Source: Neoroseomonas soli (lineage in GTDB: Bacteria; Pseudomonadota; Alphaproteobacteria; Acetobacterales; Acetobacteraceae). Taken from it: a stretch of 64,000 bases of DNA. How positions within the stretch are numbered: the first letter of the stretch is position 1; each line of letters starts with the position of its first letter. The notes under the pieces were generated by a model, which was not told where the DNA came from, made no database searches, and saw only the letters and a list, made by a program, of their open reading frames with translations. The stretch covers positions 62,001 to 126,000 of the forward strand of contig NZ_JAAEDM010000002.1 of the NCBI RefSeq assembly GCF_018129065.1. Direction: 5' to 3'. A program made the position numbers and the translations under genes. Shown piece by piece: positions 1 to 7,843 of the stretch.

Positions 1-553
1 CGGTCAGGTTCTGGCTCCAGGCGAGCACCTTCATGCCGAAGGCCTGCGCGACCTTCGCCACGCGGCCGCCCAGCTTGCCGAGGCCGATCACCCCAAGCGT
101 GCGCCCTTCCAACCCGTACCCCACCGAGGTCTGCCACCCCCCGGCCCGCAGCGATTCCTGCTGGCGCGGGAGATCGCGCATCAGGCTGATGATCAGCCCC
201 CAGGTGATGTCCACCGTGGGATCGCCGAAGGAGGGCGTGCCGCAGAAGACGATGCCCTTCTCGGCGCAGGCTGCCGCGTCGATGGAGCGGTTGCGCGCCG
301 CGGTGGTGATCAGCAGGCGCAGCTTCGGCAGGCGCTCGATCAAGGCGCGCGGGAAGGGGGTGCGCTCGCGCATCGCCAGGATCGCGTCGAAGGGCGCGAG
401 GCGCTGCGCCAGGGCCTCGCGGTCGGTCAGCGTGTCGCGGAAGACGGTGATCTCGACGCCCGGGAGCCGGTCCCAGGGGCCGAGCGACATGGCCACGCCC
501 TGATAGTCGTCGAGGATGGCAAGGCGCTTCAGCGGCGCCGGGGCCTGGCTCAT
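1..553 (-). CDS. D-2-hydroxyacid dehydrogenase family protein (partial, C-terminus outside window)
   Basis: NAD-dependent reduction or oxidation of a 2-hydroxy/2-oxo acid is the family role; substrate unknown. The ATG is at 551-553, and the first 184 residues are visible before the window edge cuts the gene. They contain the N-terminal catalytic-domain start (LAILDDYQGVA), the stretch around FCGTPSFGDPTVDITWGLII, and the beginning of the nucleotide-binding domain with the dinucleotide fold motif GVIGLGKLGGRVA. The catalytic Arg/Glu/His region lies beyond the window. The next gene, 76 nt upstream on the same strand, encodes an NMT1-like protein, so the two may be co-transcribed. Family assignment is firm; substrate is not inferable. 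Confidence 0.85.
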   Translation of the reverse strand, partial: MSQAPAPLKRLAILDDYQGVAMSLGPWDRLPGVEITVFRDTLTDREALAQRLAPFDAILAMRERTPFPRALIERLPKLRLLITTAARNRSIDAAACAEKGIVFCGTPSFGDPTVDITWGLIISLMRDLPRQQESLRAGGWQTSVGYGLEGRTLGVIGLGKLGGRVAKVAQAFGMKVLAWSQNLT

Positions 554-629
554 GGAACGTCTCCTCTGGTGTTGCGCCTTGATCGCCCCGGTTGGGCGAC
601 GGCGCAAGCCGGGTCCCGGGGGCGGGCGA

Positions 630-1535
630 TCACGCGCCGAGGGCGCGGGTGACGATCGCCTCGTCCACGCAATCCTCGAAGGACGGGGCGCCCTTGAGAA
701 TGCCGGCGGTGGTCATGGCGCCGCGCAACTGCTCGAAGGCCGCGCGCGGGAAATGCGGGGTGGGCGACCAGAGCGCCAGCGCCTGGTAGCGGGCGAGCGC
801 CGCGGTCAGCGCCTCGCGTGGCACCTCGGCGAAGAGCGGCGCGACGGTGGCGGCGATCTCCCCGGCAGGTGCCTGGGCGATCCAGGTGAGCGCCTCGGCC
901 ATGGCGCGGATCATCGCCTCGAACTCGGCGCTGCGTTCGGCGATGCGGGCCTCGGTGGCGTAGAAGGCGGTGTAGGCGGAAGGGCCGCGATCCGCCGCGC
1001 GGTGCCAGACGGCGCCGCCGCGCGCCTCGATCAGGGCCGCGTGCGGTTCGAAGACCTGCGCGACGTCGAGCGTGCCGGCGAGGACCGCCGCGGCGTTCTC
1101 CGCCATCGACCTTCCCGTCACCCGGTTCAGCGAGGCCAGGTCGATCCCGTCGCGCCGCAGGTCGTCCTGCAGGCACCACCAGGGGGTCGGGACCTCGCTG
1201 ACGCTGCCGAAACGCAACCGCGGCAGGTCGGCGAGGGTGAAGCCGGGGTTGGGCCCGCGCCCGACCAGCAGGAAGGGGTCCTTCATCACCACGGCGCAGA
1301 AGGAGCGCAGCGGGCAGGAGGGGTCGCGGTCGCGCAGCATCATCGGTCGCATCGGGCCCGACCAGGCGATGTCGGCTCGGCCGGAGAGCAGGTTCTCCGC
1401 CGCCTTGCTGGGGTCGCCGGCGGTGTCGCGCCGGACCTCCACCCCCTGTCGCGCGAACATCCCACGCGCCTCGGCAACGTAGTAGGGAGCGTAGAAGATG
1501 GCGCGAAAGGGCTCGTTCAGGATGACGGGCTGCAA
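630..1535 (-). CDS. NMT1/THI5-like ABC transporter substrate-binding protein without signal peptide
   Basis: A 301-residue protein with the periplasmic-binding fold of the NMT1/THI5 (SsuA-like) group. The start is a TTG at 1535 giving LQPVILNEPFRAIFYAPYY; it has a GGAGG 8 nt upstream and matches the start of the paralogue at 3699-4616. There is no signal peptide: the first beta strand begins at once. Shared motifs with the paralogue include FYAP, QGVEV, GPMR, CPLR, SEVPTPWW, MAENAAAV, GTLDVAQVFEP and a C-terminal TPHFP segment. No permease or ATPase gene is adjacent. It may be a cytoplasmic ligand-binding or enzyme-like protein (THI5 itself is cytosolic) rather than a transporter component. 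Fold assignment is good; function open. Confidence 0.8.
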   Translation of the reverse strand: MQPVILNEPFRAIFYAPYYVAEARGMFARQGVEVRRDTAGDPSKAAENLLSGRADIAWSGPMRPMMLRDRDPSCPLRSFCAVVMKDPFLLVGRGPNPGFTLADLPRLRFGSVSEVPTPWWCLQDDLRRDGIDLASLNRVTGRSMAENAAAVLAGTLDVAQVFEPHAALIEARGGAVWHRAADRGPSAYTAFYATEARIAERSAEFEAMIRAMAEALTWIAQAPAGEIAATVAPLFAEVPREALTAALARYQALALWSPTPHFPRAAFEQLRGAMTTAGILKGAPSFEDCVDEAIVTRALGA

Positions 1536-1770
1536 GGCGGGCCTCCGGGACAGGGGGGTGCATCCTGCGCAAGACGGTGCGGGCGGACCAGCCCTGCCGA
1601 TTCGCCGCTGGCGTGACCTGCGAACTTCGCGGCATAAGCCCTTGCCCGGACAGGACAGCGGCAACGCGGCCTTCGCCGGGATTCGTGACAACGCTATATC
1701 TGGTGTGTGCCGTCGCCTTGGGCCACAATCCCTATGGTTCCGGCCCCCAGACGATCCCCTCGGGAGACCC

Positions 1771-2538
1771 ATGTCCGCCGCGCCTCGGCCCGAAACGTCG
1801 CCCCGCCTCGAGCCGTTCCGCTTGCGCGGTGCGAACTTCAACCTGCTCGTCCTGCGCCTGCTCGATCCGCGCCCGGAAGCGGTGGTGCCCGCCATCGGGG
1901 ATCAGTTCCGCCGCGCGCCAGGCTTCCTGCGCTTCGCGCCCGTCGTGCTCGGCCTCGGTGACCTCGAAGTGCCGGCCAGCGCGGTGGACTTCCAGGGGCT
2001 GATCGAGGGGCTGCGGGGCCTCGAGATCGTGCCCATCGGCACCACCGGCGGCACGCCGGAACTGCGCAATGCGGCCATGGCCTTCGGCCTGCCGCCGATC
2101 CGCAGCGCCGGCGGCAAGGAGATCGAGGAGCCCGCGCCGGCCCCGGCCGCCGTCTCGGCCGAGCCCGTGGCCGCGCCACCGCCGCCCCCGCCGCCCGCCG
2201 GCATGGCGCGCCCGACCATGATCGTCGAGCAACCGGTCCGCGCCGGCCAGCGCGTCTGGGCACAGGGCGGCGACCTGATCGTCACCTCCACCGTCAATGC
2301 GGGGGGCGAGGTGATCGCGGACGGGAACATCCATGTCTATGGCGCGCTGCGCGGCCGGGCCATCGCGGGCGGCGGCGCCAATGCCGATGCACGGATCTTC
2401 GCACTGAATTTTGACCCGGAACTGATCTCCATCGCCGGATACTACGCGGTGCGGGAGGGGCTGACGGGGGCGCCTATCGGCAAGGCGGTGCAGGTGCGGT
2501 TGACGGGCGAGCGGATGCGCTTCGATCCGCTCGGCTGA
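1771..2538 (+). CDS. minC: Septum site-determining protein MinC
   Basis: FtsZ polymerisation inhibitor that, recruited by MinD to the membrane, blocks Z-ring formation at the poles. The 255-residue protein starts at an ATG preceded by GGGAGA. It has an N-terminal inhibitory domain (about 10-112, beginning PFRLRGANFNLLVLRL), a Pro/Ala-rich linker (about 119-147, including seven consecutive prolines) and the C-terminal beta-helix dimer/MinD-binding domain (about 149-255) with the typical repeats GQRVWAQGGDLIV and GEVIADGNIHVYGALRGRA. It is followed 38 nt later by minD and then minE, the standard operon order. The divergent NMT1-like gene leaves a 235-nt upstream region that should hold the operon promoter; I could not fix one. 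Confidence 0.95.
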   Translation: MSAAPRPETSPRLEPFRLRGANFNLLVLRLLDPRPEAVVPAIGDQFRRAPGFLRFAPVVLGLGDLEVPASAVDFQGLIEGLRGLEIVPIGTTGGTPELRNAAMAFGLPPIRSAGGKEIEEPAPAPAAVSAEPVAAPPPPPPPAGMARPTMIVEQPVRAGQRVWAQGGDLIVTSTVNAGGEVIADGNIHVYGALRGRAIAGGGANADARIFALNFDPELISIAGYYAVREGLTGAPIGKAVQVRLTGERMRFDPLG

Positions 2539-2576
2539 ACGCGGCGCCACAGGGGAATTTCGAGGAGGCAGGGGAA

Positions 2577-3395
2577 ATGGCACAGGTCGTCGTCGTCACT
2601 TCGGGCAAGGGGGGCGTGGGCAAGACCACGTCCTCCGCGGCCTTCGCCACGGGTCTCGCGCAGCGGGGCAAGAAGACCGTCGTCATCGACTTCGACGTCG
2701 GGCTGCGCAACCTCGACCTCATCATGGGGGTCGAGCGGCGCGTGGTGTTCGACATCGTCAACGTGATCAGCGGGGAGGCGCGGCTCAACCAGGCGCTGAT
2801 CCGCGACAAGCGGGTAGACACGCTGTCCATCCTTCCGGCCAGCCAGACGCGGGACAAGGACGCGCTGACCAGGGAGGGGGTGCAGAAGATCATCGACGAG
2901 CTGTCGAAGGATTTCGACTACATCCTCTGCGACAGCCCGGCGGGCATCGAGAAGGGCGCGCTCCTTGCGCTCTACTTCGCCGACCAGGCGATCGTGGTGA
3001 CGAACCCGGAAGTCTCGTCGGTCCGTGACTCCGACCGCATCCTGGGCGTGTTGCAGTCGCGGTCGAAGCGGTCCGAGGAGAAGCGGGACCCGGTGAAGGA
3101 GCATCTGCTCGTCACCCGCTTCGATCCCGCCCGCGTCGAGCGCGGCGAGATGCTGAAGCTCGAGGACATCCGCGAGATCCTGTCGATCCCGCTGCTCGGC
3201 GTGATCCCGGAAAGCGAGAGCGTGCTCCGCGCGTCCAACACCGGCACGCCGGTGATCATGGACGGCGAGAGCAATGCCGGCCAGGCCTATGCCGACGCGG
3301 TCGCCCGCTTCCTCGGCGAGGAGAAGCCGCACCGCTTCATCGAGACGGAGAAGAAGGGCCTGCTCAAGCGGCTGTTCGGCGGGAGGGCTGCGTGA
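2577..3395 (+). CDS. minD: Septum site-determining ATPase MinD
   Basis: Membrane-associated deviant Walker ATPase that oscillates with MinE and carries MinC. The 272 residues include the deviant Walker A motif GKGGVGKTT (residues 10-18, signature Lys11 and Lys16), the switch I region DFDVGLRNLDLIMG, the switch II/Walker B region DYILCDSPAGIE, and a C-terminal basic amphipathic membrane-targeting helix (KKGLLKRLFGG). Length is normal for the family. An AGGAGGCAGGGGAA ribosome-binding stretch precedes the ATG. The stop overlaps the minE start, so minD and minE are translationally coupled. Confidence 0.97.
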   Translation: MAQVVVVTSGKGGVGKTTSSAAFATGLAQRGKKTVVIDFDVGLRNLDLIMGVERRVVFDIVNVISGEARLNQALIRDKRVDTLSILPASQTRDKDALTREGVQKIIDELSKDFDYILCDSPAGIEKGALLALYFADQAIVVTNPEVSSVRDSDRILGVLQSRSKRSEEKRDPVKEHLLVTRFDPARVERGEMLKLEDIREILSIPLLGVIPESESVLRASNTGTPVIMDGESNAGQAYADAVARFLGEEKPHRFIETEKKGLLKRLFGGRAA

Positions 3396-3682
3396 TGTCC
3401 TGGCTCGACTTCTTCCGCGGCCAGCGCAAGGAGCCGCCCACCGCCACCGCCGCCAAGGAACGCCTGCAGATCGTGCTCGCGCATGAGCGGATCGGCCGCA
3501 CGCGGGAGGATTTCCTGCCGAAGCTGCAGCAGGAACTGGTCGCCGTGGTCGCCCGCTATGTGTCGATCGACCCGGGCAAGGTGAACGTCAACCTCGACCG
3601 CGGCGGGGACATGTCCACGCTGGCGATCGAGATCGAACTGCCCGCGCCGTCCGCCATGCGGGTCGTGGCGCAGGCGCGCTGA
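3395..3682 (+). CDS. minE: Cell division topological specificity factor MinE
   Basis: Stimulates MinD ATPase and drives pole-to-pole oscillation, restricting MinC to the poles. The 95-residue protein begins MSWLDFFRG and contains the anti-MinCD segment (KERLQIVLAHERIGR) followed by the topological specificity domain (LQQELVAVVARYVSIDPGKVNVNLDRGGDMSTLAIEIELP). The ATG at 3395 shares one base with the minD TGA; a GTG three bases earlier is also in frame and would give a GTGA overlap and one extra residue. A strong hairpin follows immediately and probably ends the min operon. Confidence 0.96.
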   Translation: MSWLDFFRGQRKEPPTATAAKERLQIVLAHERIGRTREDFLPKLQQELVAVVARYVSIDPGKVNVNLDRGGDMSTLAIEIELPAPSAMRVVAQAR

Positions 3683-3687
3683 CCGGC

Positions 3688-3713
3688 GCCGGGGGGCCTC
3701 AGGTCCCCCCGGC
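3688..3713. terminator. Hairpin between convergent minE and NMT1-like gene
   Basis: Perfect 9-bp inverted repeat (GCCGGGGGG / CCCCCCGGC) with an 8-nt loop, lying across the 16-nt gap between the minE stop and the stop codon of the opposing gene. It can act as a terminator for both directions. No strong T-run is visible, as is common at this GC content. Confidence 0.6.
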
Positions 3714-4616
3714 TTCCAGGGCGGTGCGCGTCACCTCCTCCGCCACCAGGCCGGCGTAGCCGGGCGTGCGCGTGATGGCGCCGGCCGAGAGCATGGCCGC
3801 CTCCAGCCGCGCCAGGGCCTCGGGCGGGAAGTGCGGCGTCTTCGTCCAGACGCCGAGCGACCTGTAGCGCGCGATGGCATGCGCGGCGATGTCCTGGTCC
3901 AGTGACTCGAAGAAGGGCGCGACGGTCGCGGCGATTTCCTCCGGCGAGGCGATGGCGAGCCAGGCGAGGGTTCGCTCGAGGCCGCGGACCATGGCCTCGA
4001 AGGCCGGGCGCTTCGCGGCGATGACGTCGGCGCGGGCATAGAAGGCGGTGTAGGAGGTCGGGCCGCGGCTTGCCTGCGCGTACCAGGCATGGCCGGTGCC
4101 GGCGCGTTCCATGGCGGTGGCGATCGGCTCGAACACCTGCGCGACATCGAGCGTGCCGGCGGCGACGGCCGCGGCGTTTTCCGCCATGGTGCGGTCCGTT
4201 ATGCGCCGGACCCTCGCGGGGTCCAGCCCGGCGCGGCGGATGTCGTCCTGCAGCGTCCACCAGGGGGTCGGCACCTCGCTGACCGTGCCGAGCGTCATCG
4301 TCGCGAGGTCCGCCAGCCCGAAGCCGGGATTGTCGGCGCGGCCCACGAGGAAGAAGGGGTCGCCCATCACCACGGCGCCAAAAAGGCGCAGCGGGCAGTC
4401 CGGATCGGCGTCGTGCGCCAGCAGCAGCCGCATCGGGCCGCCCCAGGCGAGGTCGGCGGTGCCATCCAGCACGCTGTCCTTGGCGAGCGATGGCACGGTG
4501 CCCGACAGCAGCCGCACCTCCACCCCCTGCGCCGCATAGTCCCCGCGCGCCAGCGCCGCGTAGAAGGGCGCGTAGAACAGGGCGCGGAAGGGTTCCTGGA
4601 GAATGACGGCGTGCAT
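3699..4616 (-). CDS. NMT1/THI5-like ABC transporter substrate-binding protein without signal peptide (paralogue)
   Basis: 305-residue paralogue of the protein at 630-1535, starting MHAVILQEPFRALFYAP. The two are similar along their whole length, with identical or near-identical blocks GPMR, CPLR, VSEVPTPWW, MAENAAAV, GTLDVAQVFEP and TPHFP. Like its partner it has no signal peptide and no adjacent permease or ATPase. It is transcribed towards minCDE and ends 16 nt from minE. Upstream it is divergent from a Bug-type binding protein gene (76-nt spacer). A role in binding a small nitrogen or pyrimidine-like ligand is only suggested by the family; cytosolic location is inferred from the missing signal sequence. 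Confidence 0.8.
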   Translation of the reverse strand: MHAVILQEPFRALFYAPFYAALARGDYAAQGVEVRLLSGTVPSLAKDSVLDGTADLAWGGPMRLLLAHDADPDCPLRLFGAVVMGDPFFLVGRADNPGFGLADLATMTLGTVSEVPTPWWTLQDDIRRAGLDPARVRRITDRTMAENAAAVAAGTLDVAQVFEPIATAMERAGTGHAWYAQASRGPTSYTAFYARADVIAAKRPAFEAMVRGLERTLAWLAIASPEEIAATVAPFFESLDQDIAAHAIARYRSLGVWTKTPHFPPEALARLEAAMLSAGAITRTPGYAGLVAEEVTRTALEAGGT

Positions 4617-4691
4617 GGTGTGCTCCCGGGGCTGGTGATCCGGCGAGGGTGGCGTAACCTGCCCGCGCCGCCAACCGCCCGGGAGGATCCC

Positions 4692-5660
4692 ATGCCGTAC
4701 CGTCGCTCGTTGCTCGCCGCCGCAGGAGTTCTGCTCGCGGCGCCGTCGCTGGCGCAGGAACGCTATCCGGGCCGACCGGTGCGCATGATGATCCCGGTCG
4801 GCGTCGGCGGCGTGACCGACATCGTCGGGCGGATCCTGGCGGAGGGCATGACGCCGATCCTCGGCCAGCCGGTGGTGCCGGAGAACGTGGTGGGCGCGGG
4901 CAGCACGATCGGCGCCGCGGCCTTCCATCGCACGCCGGCGGATGGCTACACGATCTTCATCGGAACCAACAACCATCCGCTGATGAAGGCGCTGCGGCCT
5001 GAATTCCCGCACGACCCGGTGACGGATTTCGTGCCCGTCGCGCTGGTGGGGCGGCAGCCCTTCGTGCTGGCCGTCAATCCCTCGGTGCCGGCGCAGGACG
5101 TCGCGCAACTGCTCGCCTGGCTGCGCCGGGAACGCGACGCGGCGAATTTCGGCTCGACCAATCCCGGGGCGACGAACCACCTGGCAGGGGAACTGCTGAA
5201 GCAACTCGCCGGGCTCGACTACACCATCGTGCCATACCGCACGGCCGCGCTGGCGGTGCAGGACCTGGTGGCGGGGCGGATGCAGTTCACCATCGACAGC
5301 CCGACGATGCTCAACTCGCTGATTCAGGCGGGGCAGGTTCGCGGCCTCGCGGTGTCCTCGCGTGACCGCTCGGTGCTGGTGCCGGGACTGCCGAGCCTCG
5401 CGGAGTCCGGCGTCCCCGGCTACGATCTGACGGCCTGGCAGGTGCTGTTCGCGAAACCGGGCACGCCGGCGCCCATCGTCGCGACGCTCGAGGCCGCCGC
5501 GCGCCGTGCGCTGGCCGATCCTGCGGTGCAGGACAGGCTGCGCCGCGCGGGCGTGGACACTTGGCCGGACACATCGGCCGCGGCCGCCGCGCAGCACGTC
5601 CGCGAGGAGGTCGCGCGCTGGGCGCCGATCGCCGAGCGCATCCGGCAGGCAGGAGGTTGA
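4692..5660 (+). CDS. Bug-family tripartite tricarboxylate transporter substrate-binding protein
   Basis: 322-residue extracytoplasmic binding protein of the Bug (TctC) family, which bind carboxylates and related small solutes. The start at 4692 follows GGGAGG and gives a signal peptide with paired arginines (MPYRRSLLAAAG...PSLAQ, cut near residue 22). The family layout follows: YPGRPVRMMIPVGVGGVTDIVGRI, then the ligand-loop region around VVPENVVGAGSTIGA, then PADGYTI. No TctA/TctB membrane genes are nearby. Four bases separate its stop from the gamma-glutamyltransferase gene, so the two form an operon and the ligand may be a glutamyl or peptide-derived acid. Confidence 0.9.
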   Translation: MPYRRSLLAAAGVLLAAPSLAQERYPGRPVRMMIPVGVGGVTDIVGRILAEGMTPILGQPVVPENVVGAGSTIGAAAFHRTPADGYTIFIGTNNHPLMKALRPEFPHDPVTDFVPVALVGRQPFVLAVNPSVPAQDVAQLLAWLRRERDAANFGSTNPGATNHLAGELLKQLAGLDYTIVPYRTAALAVQDLVAGRMQFTIDSPTMLNSLIQAGQVRGLAVSSRDRSVLVPGLPSLAESGVPGYDLTAWQVLFAKPGTPAPIVATLEAAARRALADPAVQDRLRRAGVDTWPDTSAAAAAQHVREEVARWAPIAERIRQAGG

Positions 5661-5664
5661 GGTC

Positions 5665-7272
5665 ATGGCCTATGAGGGCATCCGGGCGCATCGCCCGCTG
5701 ATCATGGGCCGGCGCGGCGCGGTGGCGAGCAACCACCCGGTCGCGACGGCGGCGGGCCTGGAGGTGCTGCGCGCCGGCGGCTCGGCGGCGGATGCGGCGG
5801 TCGCCGTGTCGCTGACGCTCGGGGTTGTCGAGCCGCACATGTCCGGCCTCGGCGGCGACGGCTTCTATCACCACTGGTCGGCGCGGAGCGGCAAGGCAGA
5901 GACCTATGCCGGCACCGGCCAGGCGCCAGCGGCGGCGACCATTGCGCGCTATCGCGCGGCGGGCGGCATCCCCAACCATGGCCCGCTGTCGATCCAGACG
6001 CCGGGCAAGGTGGCGGGCCTCGCCGCGCTGCACGCCGCGCACGGCGCGAAGGCCTGGGGTGCGCTGTTCGGGCCGGCGATCGAGGCGGCACGCGACGGCT
6101 TCGCGGCCACCCATGCGCTGCGCCATTTCGTAGGCGAGAATCGCTACCGCCTGGACCCCGACCCGACCAGCCGCGCCATCTGGCTGCCGGACGATGCGCC
6201 GCCGGCGCTCGGCGCGCTGGTGGTACAGCCGGCGCTGGCGGAGACGCTGGAACGGCTCGCCGCGGGCGGGCCGGAGGATATCTTCCAGGGAGGCCTGGCA
6301 CGCGACCTCGCGGCCGACATGGACGATGTGGGTGCGCCGGTGGCGGCGGCGGACCTCGCGGCCGTGACGCCGCTGCGCGCGCCGCCGGTCGGCATCACCT
6401 GGCGCGGCTTCGAGGTGCGCCAGACGCCGGCGCCCTCCATGGGCTTCGCCATGCTGCAGATGCTGCGCATCGTCGAGGGCTTCGACCTCGCCGCGCTGGG
6501 CTGGGGCAGCGCGGGGCTGATCCACCTGATGGTGGAGGCGAAGAAGCGCGCCTTTCTCGATCGCGAAGGTGAGGCCGGACGCGATGCGCCGGACTTCGCG
6601 GGGCTTCTTTCGGATGCGCGCTGCGCGGCGCATGCGGCGGTTATCGGCGAGCGCGCCGCCCACCTGCCGGTGCGCGCGATGGCCGAGGCCGACACCACCT
6701 ATTTCTGCGTGGTGGATGCGGAGGGCAACGCGGTTTCCGCCATCCAGTCGATCAACTCGGCCTTCGGTTCGGGCGTGACGGGGCCGCGCACCGGCATCCT
6801 GCTCAACAACCGCATGTCGTATTGGCACCTGGAGGAAGGGCACGCGAATGCGCTCGCGCCGGGTCGTCGCGTGCGCCACACCATGAACGCGCCGATGGTG
6901 ATGAAGGACGGCAGGCCCTGGATGGTCTTTGGCACGCCGGGCGCGGACAACCAGGTGCAGGTGAACTTCCAGGTGCTGGTGGCCTGCGCCGTCTTCGGCA
7001 TGGATCCGCAGCAGGCGCTGGAGGCGCCGCGCTGGACCTCCTCCCAGCCCGGCCAGGAATCCAACTACCCGCACGGCGGCGGCGGGGTGCTGACGATCGA
7101 GCGCGGCGTGGGCGAGGCCGCCATCGCCGGCCTGCGCGAGCGCGGCCACGAGGTGAAGGTGGTCGGCGACCTCGATGGTGCGTGCAGCGTCGAGGCGATC
7201 CGCGTGCTCGAGAATGGCGTGCGCATGGCGGCCTCCGACCCGCGGCGGGACGGCTGGGCGGCCGCCTGGTAG
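5665..7272 (+). CDS. Gamma-glutamyltransferase family protein
   Basis: Ntn-hydrolase of the gamma-glutamyltranspeptidase family, acting on gamma-glutamyl amides or, in some members, acylases and hydrolases. The protein has 535 residues from an ATG preceded by AGGAGG. The N-terminal block includes ASNHPVATAAGLEVLRAGGSAADAAVA. The auto-processing and nucleophile site is visible as the motif DTTYFCVVDAEGNAVS, with Thr344 the likely nucleophile and N-terminus of the small subunit. No signal peptide is seen, so unlike classical Ggt it looks cytoplasmic. It is coupled to the upstream Bug gene. Substrate may differ from glutathione; I therefore give no gene symbol. Confidence 0.88.
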   Translation: MAYEGIRAHRPLIMGRRGAVASNHPVATAAGLEVLRAGGSAADAAVAVSLTLGVVEPHMSGLGGDGFYHHWSARSGKAETYAGTGQAPAAATIARYRAAGGIPNHGPLSIQTPGKVAGLAALHAAHGAKAWGALFGPAIEAARDGFAATHALRHFVGENRYRLDPDPTSRAIWLPDDAPPALGALVVQPALAETLERLAAGGPEDIFQGGLARDLAADMDDVGAPVAAADLAAVTPLRAPPVGITWRGFEVRQTPAPSMGFAMLQMLRIVEGFDLAALGWGSAGLIHLMVEAKKRAFLDREGEAGRDAPDFAGLLSDARCAAHAAVIGERAAHLPVRAMAEADTTYFCVVDAEGNAVSAIQSINSAFGSGVTGPRTGILLNNRMSYWHLEEGHANALAPGRRVRHTMNAPMVMKDGRPWMVFGTPGADNQVQVNFQVLVACAVFGMDPQQALEAPRWTSSQPGQESNYPHGGGGVLTIERGVGEAAIAGLRERGHEVKVVGDLDGACSVEAIRVLENGVRMAASDPRRDGWAAAW

Positions 7273-7307
7273 GCGCCCCGTGCCGCGGCGCGCGGGCCCC
7301 GCCCAGG

Positions 7308-7746
7308 CGCAGGACCCATTAGTCGTTTGGAGCGGCGCGGCGGAATGTGACTCTGGGTGTGGCGGAGGTACCGTCATGCCTATGCCGCCATGCCTGCTCT
7401 CCGAAGGCCAGGCCATTGGCCACCGCGGTGCAGTTCTGATGCTGTCCCGGTTTCCAGCCGGGAAGCAGGAACCGCTCGTGGATCGTGGCTACGGCAGCGC
7501 CCGCTTCCGCGGTGTCCGGGGTACCCGCGGCCTCACGCCCTGCATTCCATCGGCGCGGGGCCGAAGGCAGCCGATGCCACACGACGCCTTGCTCCACCGC
7601 CAGCGCCACCGCATCGAAACCATGTTCGGCAGGCTCAAGGACTGGCGCGGCATCGCCATGCGTTACGACCGCTGCGCCAACACCTTCGTCAGCGCCATCG
7701 CCCTCGCCGCGACCGCCACCTTCTGGCTCAATCAATGAGTCCTGAG
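7308..7746 (+). mobile_element. Decayed IS5-family insertion element (internally deleted)
   Basis: A segment of about 440 bp between GGT and pobA. Its right end contains a transposase C-terminus. The outer ends form an imperfect inverted repeat: cgcaggaccca at 7308-7318 against tgagtcctgag at 7736-7746 (9 of 11 matching after reverse complement), with weaker similarity continuing inwards (tt..t.g). An intact IS of this type would be roughly twice as long, so the left half of the transposase is missing while both ends seem to remain. The right-end repeat begins within the transposase stop region, as is usual for this group. The inverted repeat was judged by eye. Confidence 0.6.
7376..7738 (+). 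pseudogene. IS5-family transposase, C-terminal remnant
   Basis: The frame reads about 120 residues ending in the conserved DDE-transposase C-terminus of the IS5/IS427 type: LVDRGYGSARFR (second catalytic Asp region), then CIPS, HDALLHRQRHRIETMFGRLKDW (the catalytic Glu region) and RYDRCANTFVSAIALAATATFWLN. The N-terminal half with the first Asp is absent, so the product cannot be active. The ATG at 7376 is only the first in frame of the remnant and is not a real gene start. Confidence 0.8.
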
Positions 7747-7843
7747 CCCAGGGACTGATGCACCTGGCCGGCAAGCCTGATGCGCCGTGCTTGCGTCGCG
7801 GCCGCGCCGTGCCCATACCCGAAGGACGCAGGGGGAAGCGGGG

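Noticed and set aside
1680-1770. Promoter for minC
   Set aside because: Several TTG- and TAT-containing words exist (for example around GCTATATC) but no pair with proper spacing to the minC start is convincing.
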